From the NCBI GenBank assembly GCA_964007475.1, contig OZ023275.1, positions 1,488,001 through 1,552,000 on the forward strand: DNA of 64,000 nucleotides. The letters are read 5' to 3'. Of this stretch, positions 63,967-64,000 are shown piece by piece. The stretch's first letter is position 1, and every line of letters starts with the position of its first letter. The stretch is from Hybos culiciformis (Eukaryota > Arthropoda > Insecta > Diptera > Hybotidae). The notes beneath the pieces are model-generated. The model worked only from the letters and a program-made list of their open reading frames with translations. It was not told the origin of the DNA and did not search any database. The translations under genes were made by a program, and so were the position numbers.

Positions 63967-64000
63967 CAGGGGTGGCTAGCTATACTAACTTTGGGATCCA
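63967..64000 (+). mobile_element. Possible left end of a hAT element cut by the window edge
   Basis: CAGGGGTGGCTAGC begins at 63967 and matches the CAGGGGTG-type ends of many hAT elements. The base composition also shifts here. The rest lies outside the window, so neither target duplication nor opposite end can be seen. Confidence 0.3.

Noticed and set aside
1..64000. Organelle or AT-rich protist genome
   Set aside because: hAT and foldback elements, a BTB-BACK-kelch protein and a secreted single-domain GH18 gene with short GT-AG introns point to an animal nuclear genome.

Overview
The window looks like nuclear DNA of an insect or close arthropod relative. It is extremely A+T-rich and full of poly-A/T runs and short AT repeats. 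The only convincing protein genes are animal-type: a four-exon GH18 chitinase-like gene with short insect-style introns, and an intronless BTB-BACK-kelch gene. The remainder is gene-poor and littered with cut-and-paste transposon remnants (hAT, TA-target and foldback/Mutator-like). No bacterial operons, CRISPR arrays or rRNA are visible.

Layout. 1-24048: AT-rich non-coding DNA with a few splice-flanked micro-exon candidates (1416, 14343), an old dispersed repeat (5311) and a G-run (11858). 24057-24871: a non-autonomous hAT element with a perfect 8-bp target duplication, carrying a nested TA-target MITE. 28421-28459: a strong GC-rich hairpin. 30139-31745 (minus): secreted GH18 protein of 423 residues, reconstructed from four exons whose splice phases join exactly; three of the four catalytic acidic residues are replaced, so it is a predicted pseudoenzyme. 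A relic of a foldback family lies just upstream of it, and a second copy of the nested MITE is at 32505-32771. 34732-34810: tRNA-derived (SINE-like) sequence. 36770-36985: a MITE with about 45-bp inverted repeats. 41867-42647: a 781-bp near-palindromic foldback element with a 9-bp target duplication and, at its exact centre, a smaller foldback unit that recurs at 62575-62997. 43531-45469: two adjacent, phase-compatible micro-exon candidates. 48983-50704 (minus): BTB-BACK-kelch protein, with a CpG cluster just upstream. 51281-51700: a worn interspersed repeat. 56768-57555: a decayed hAT element that still encodes part of the transposase C-terminal dimerisation domain. 59436-59782: another hAT MITE. 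61567-61707: a small unidentified reading frame. The last bases (63967-64000) may be the end of another hAT element.

The two genes show no sign of working together. The most distinctive feature is the foldback family, built from many copies, in both orientations, of a short motif (core ATAACCGCGAAA) that resembles the element's own ends. A related but different motif (core AAATAACGCC) makes up the outer arms of the larger element. Because the window is so AT-rich, reading frames of 60-100 codons arise by chance; those were judged shadows and left out.
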